64,000 nucleotides of DNA from Sulfuricella sp. (GTDB lineage Bacteria > Pseudomonadota > Gammaproteobacteria > Burkholderiales > Sulfuricellaceae), in contig JAGXQV010000110.1 of NCBI GenBank assembly GCA_018336195.1, positions 1 through 64,000 on the forward strand. Reading direction: 5' to 3'. A program made the translations under genes and the position numbers. Positions 63,319-64,000 of this stretch are shown piece by piece (within the stretch, counting starts at the first letter, position 1; each line of letters opens with the position of its first letter). The notes below the pieces were generated by a model. It had not been told where the DNA came from, did no database searches, and was given only the letters and a program-made list of their open reading frames with translations.

Positions 63319-63953
63319 GCTGCGCTCTCCTGCAAGGCCTCGGCGGCGATTTCGCGGACTTCCGGGTCGGCATCGTCGAGATGGGCGCGGAAAATCGCCA
63401 GCGCTTCCGGCCCGCCGATCAGGCTGAGGAAATGAGCGGCGTCGGCGCGGGTGCGCGGTTCGGCGTCGCGCAGAATTTCGCCCAGAGCGGGGATGATCCC
63501 GCTCGCCAGCCCGCTGCCCTGGAATTCCTCCAGCACCGCGCCGATGCCGATGCGCACCGCCATGCTGGTGGCCGGGTCGCGCAGCAGGCGGGGAAAGGCG
63601 CCGAAATGGCGTGGCTCGCGGCGCAGCAGGTCTTCCACCCGTGCGCGCCGTCCACTAATCAACAGGTCGTGAATGTAGCTCGCCATCACGCCCGCGTCGT
63701 CTGCCCCCAGCGCCAAGCTGCGCAACTCGGCGGGTGTTTGCGCGCCTTCCAGTTCGAAGGGGCCGAGGCGCAGCCAGGGCACCGACTTCACCCCCAACTC
63801 GGCGGTGGCCTCGGGATGCGCGGCGAGATTGATCGCTTCGAGCTTGCCCAGCAAGCCTTCCTTGAGGAGTTGGGCGAGGCTCGCCAACATCGCGGGGCAA
63901 TGCGGACAGGCGGGGGAAATGAACAGCAGGGCGTCGGGCGGTGGGGTATTCAT
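63315..63953 (-). CDS. Thioredoxin-fold protein fused to HEAT-like repeats
   Basis: 212 residues. Residues about 1-80 form a thioredoxin-like domain with CPHC (LLFISPACPHCPAMLASLAQLL) and cis-Pro in SVPWLRLG. Residues about 110-210 hold HEAT/Armadillo-type helix pairs (LLRDPATSMAVRIGIGAVLEEF, ALGEILRDAEPRTRADAAHFLSLIG, FRAHLDDADPEVREIAAEAL). No signal peptide is seen. The role is unknown; it may reduce a specific partner held by the HEAT part. Co-translated with the S4-domain gene. Confidence 0.85.
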   Translation of the reverse strand: MNTPPPDALLFISPACPHCPAMLASLAQLLKEGLLGKLEAINLAAHPEATAELGVKSVPWLRLGPFELEGAQTPAELRSLALGADDAGVMASYIHDLLISGRRARVEDLLRREPRHFGAFPRLLRDPATSMAVRIGIGAVLEEFQGSGLASGIIPALGEILRDAEPRTRADAAHFLSLIGGPEALAIFRAHLDDADPEVREIAAEALQESAA

Positions 63954-64000
63954 GCGGGCATTTTATCAGACGGATTGAACCTAAAAACCTCAGTTGGACG

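Overview
The window looks like one contiguous piece of a betaproteobacterial chromosome, of a Rhodocyclales/Nitrosomonadales-like, sulfur- and redox-active type. This is inferred from gene order and protein resemblance (argJ next to a DUF815 ATPase, thiL-pgpA-cinA-recA-recX-alaS, apbE-rseC-rsxABCDGE-rnfH, groES-groL under a CIRCE operator, clpS-clpA) and from the GC-rich coding bias. No rRNA or tRNA gene, prophage or CRISPR array was recognised.

Left part (1-23 kb): argJ, an orphan FecCD-type permease, a bacteriohemerythrin, a HAD phosphatase and a CbiM-like membrane protein. Then comes a TonB receptor / YfiR / CHASE8-type histidine kinase operon with an FNR/Dnr-like box upstream, a DEDD exonuclease, and a two-gene secreted-protein locus whose first gene is split by an in-frame amber codon. 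groES-groL follow, then two tandem receiver proteins (the second REC-PAS-GGDEF-EAL), panD, a TPM/TPM/LemA envelope trio and a DUF2252 protein.

Middle (22-41 kb): apbE, rseC and the complete rsx/rnf electron-transport operon plus rnfH, ending in a perfect bidirectional terminator shared with clpS-clpA. After an M48 chaperone-protease and moaC comes a compact sulfur/persulfide cluster: ArsR-rhodanese fusion regulator, ETHE1-like metallo-hydrolase, MFS carrier, DsrE-like protein, TauE/SafE exporter, two small unknowns, a Cys/Met-metabolism PLP enzyme, a class II amidotransferase and a truncated cysteine-desulfurase-like start. Two near-identical palindromes bracket the promoter of the metallo-hydrolase, suggesting direct control by the fusion regulator.

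Right part (41-64 kb): a CusRS-like two-component pair followed by a periplasmic set (C-terminal-heme cytochrome, rhodanese, unknown secreted protein, TlpA thioredoxin). Next is a more AT-rich accessory patch with a TacA-TacT toxin-antitoxin pair and hairpin repeats, then a FadL-like porin, an M20 amidohydrolase, a divergent response-regulator / 7TMR-DISM kinase pair, panC, and the alaS-recX-recA-cinA-pgpA-thiL block. Three further toxin-antitoxin modules (HicBA, FitAB/VapBC-like, ParDE-like) sit at the two junctions of that housekeeping block. A family of REP/REPIN-like hairpins, with a GTAG head, conserved loop and stems that differ in a compensatory way, is scattered from 45 to 58 kb, often beside toxin-antitoxin genes.
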